Shown here: positions 21,316 to 21,320 of the stretch, piece by piece
Position numbering within the stretch: the stretch's first letter is position 1
How the letters are laid out: each line of letters begins with the position of its first letter
Assembly: GCA_045658805.1 (NCBI GenBank)
Contig: JAZOVQ010000103.1
Span: 1 to 21,320, forward strand
Length of the DNA: 21,320 bases
Direction of reading: 5' to 3'
From: Scatosoma sp045658805
GTDB lineage: Bacteria; Bacillota; Clostridia; Christensenellales; Borkfalkiaceae
Position numbers and translations under genes: made by a program
Notes under the pieces: generated by a model
Database searches by the model: none
The model's input: the letters and a program-made list of their open reading frames with translations, nothing else
Told to the model about the DNA's origin: nothing

Positions 21316-21320
21316 GAATA

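Overview
The window looks like chromosome from an uncultured gut-type Firmicutes (Clostridia, Christensenellales-like; inferred). Support: Sec lipoproteins with Ser/Glu-rich linkers after the lipobox cysteine, AGGAGG-type ribosome binding sites, consensus sigma-A promoters, short intergenic gaps and U-tract hairpin terminators. No tRNA, rRNA, insertion sequence, phage gene or CRISPR array was seen.

Region 1 (1-5450, + strand): the 3' end of a probable solute-binding protein gene is followed by three lipoprotein genes. The first encodes a staphylococcal-nuclease-like domain plus OB-like domains. The second is a 677-residue multi-domain binding protein. The third has its own near-consensus promoter and carries a barnase-family ribonuclease domain with all four catalytic residues, interrupted by an EF-hand-like loop. 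The second and third share an OB-like module.

Region 2 (5421-10052, - strand): a four-gene operon of nucleotide phosphoesterases runs from a consensus promoter to a bidirectional terminator. It encodes a 5'-nucleotidase lipoprotein, two tandem DHH/DHHA1 NrnA-type proteins and SurE. Regions 1 and 2 together read as a nucleic-acid scavenging island. Surface enzymes would cut DNA and RNA and remove phosphate; cytoplasmic enzymes would finish short oligonucleotides and nucleotides. This is the most interesting system in the window.

Region 3 (10097-11791, - strand): a HAD phosphatase gene and a TRIC/UPF0126 membrane protein gene share a perfect TTGACA-17-TATAAT promoter.

Region 4 (11798-13756): a 589-codon open frame for a repeat-containing extracellular-type protein has no signal peptide and no convincing start. 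It meets, head to head, the last ~30 codons of an AraC-family regulator on the + strand. Both have lost their 5' ends at the same point, as expected if a divergent promoter region was deleted, or if the assembly is misjoined there.

Region 5 (13763-15887, - strand): a DUF4886/SGNH-like hydrolase, a two-helix membrane protein and an AraC/GyrI-type regulator, probably one operon with a structured leader.

Region 6 (15933-20116, - strand): a 1262-residue secreted protein with seven Trp-anchored repeats, followed 12 bases later by a 37-codon ORF and a terminator. Its 5' leader carries a perfect 12-bp dyad.

Region 7 (20306-21320, - strand): a PAP2-family membrane phosphatase with a terminator and a -10 box at the window edge.
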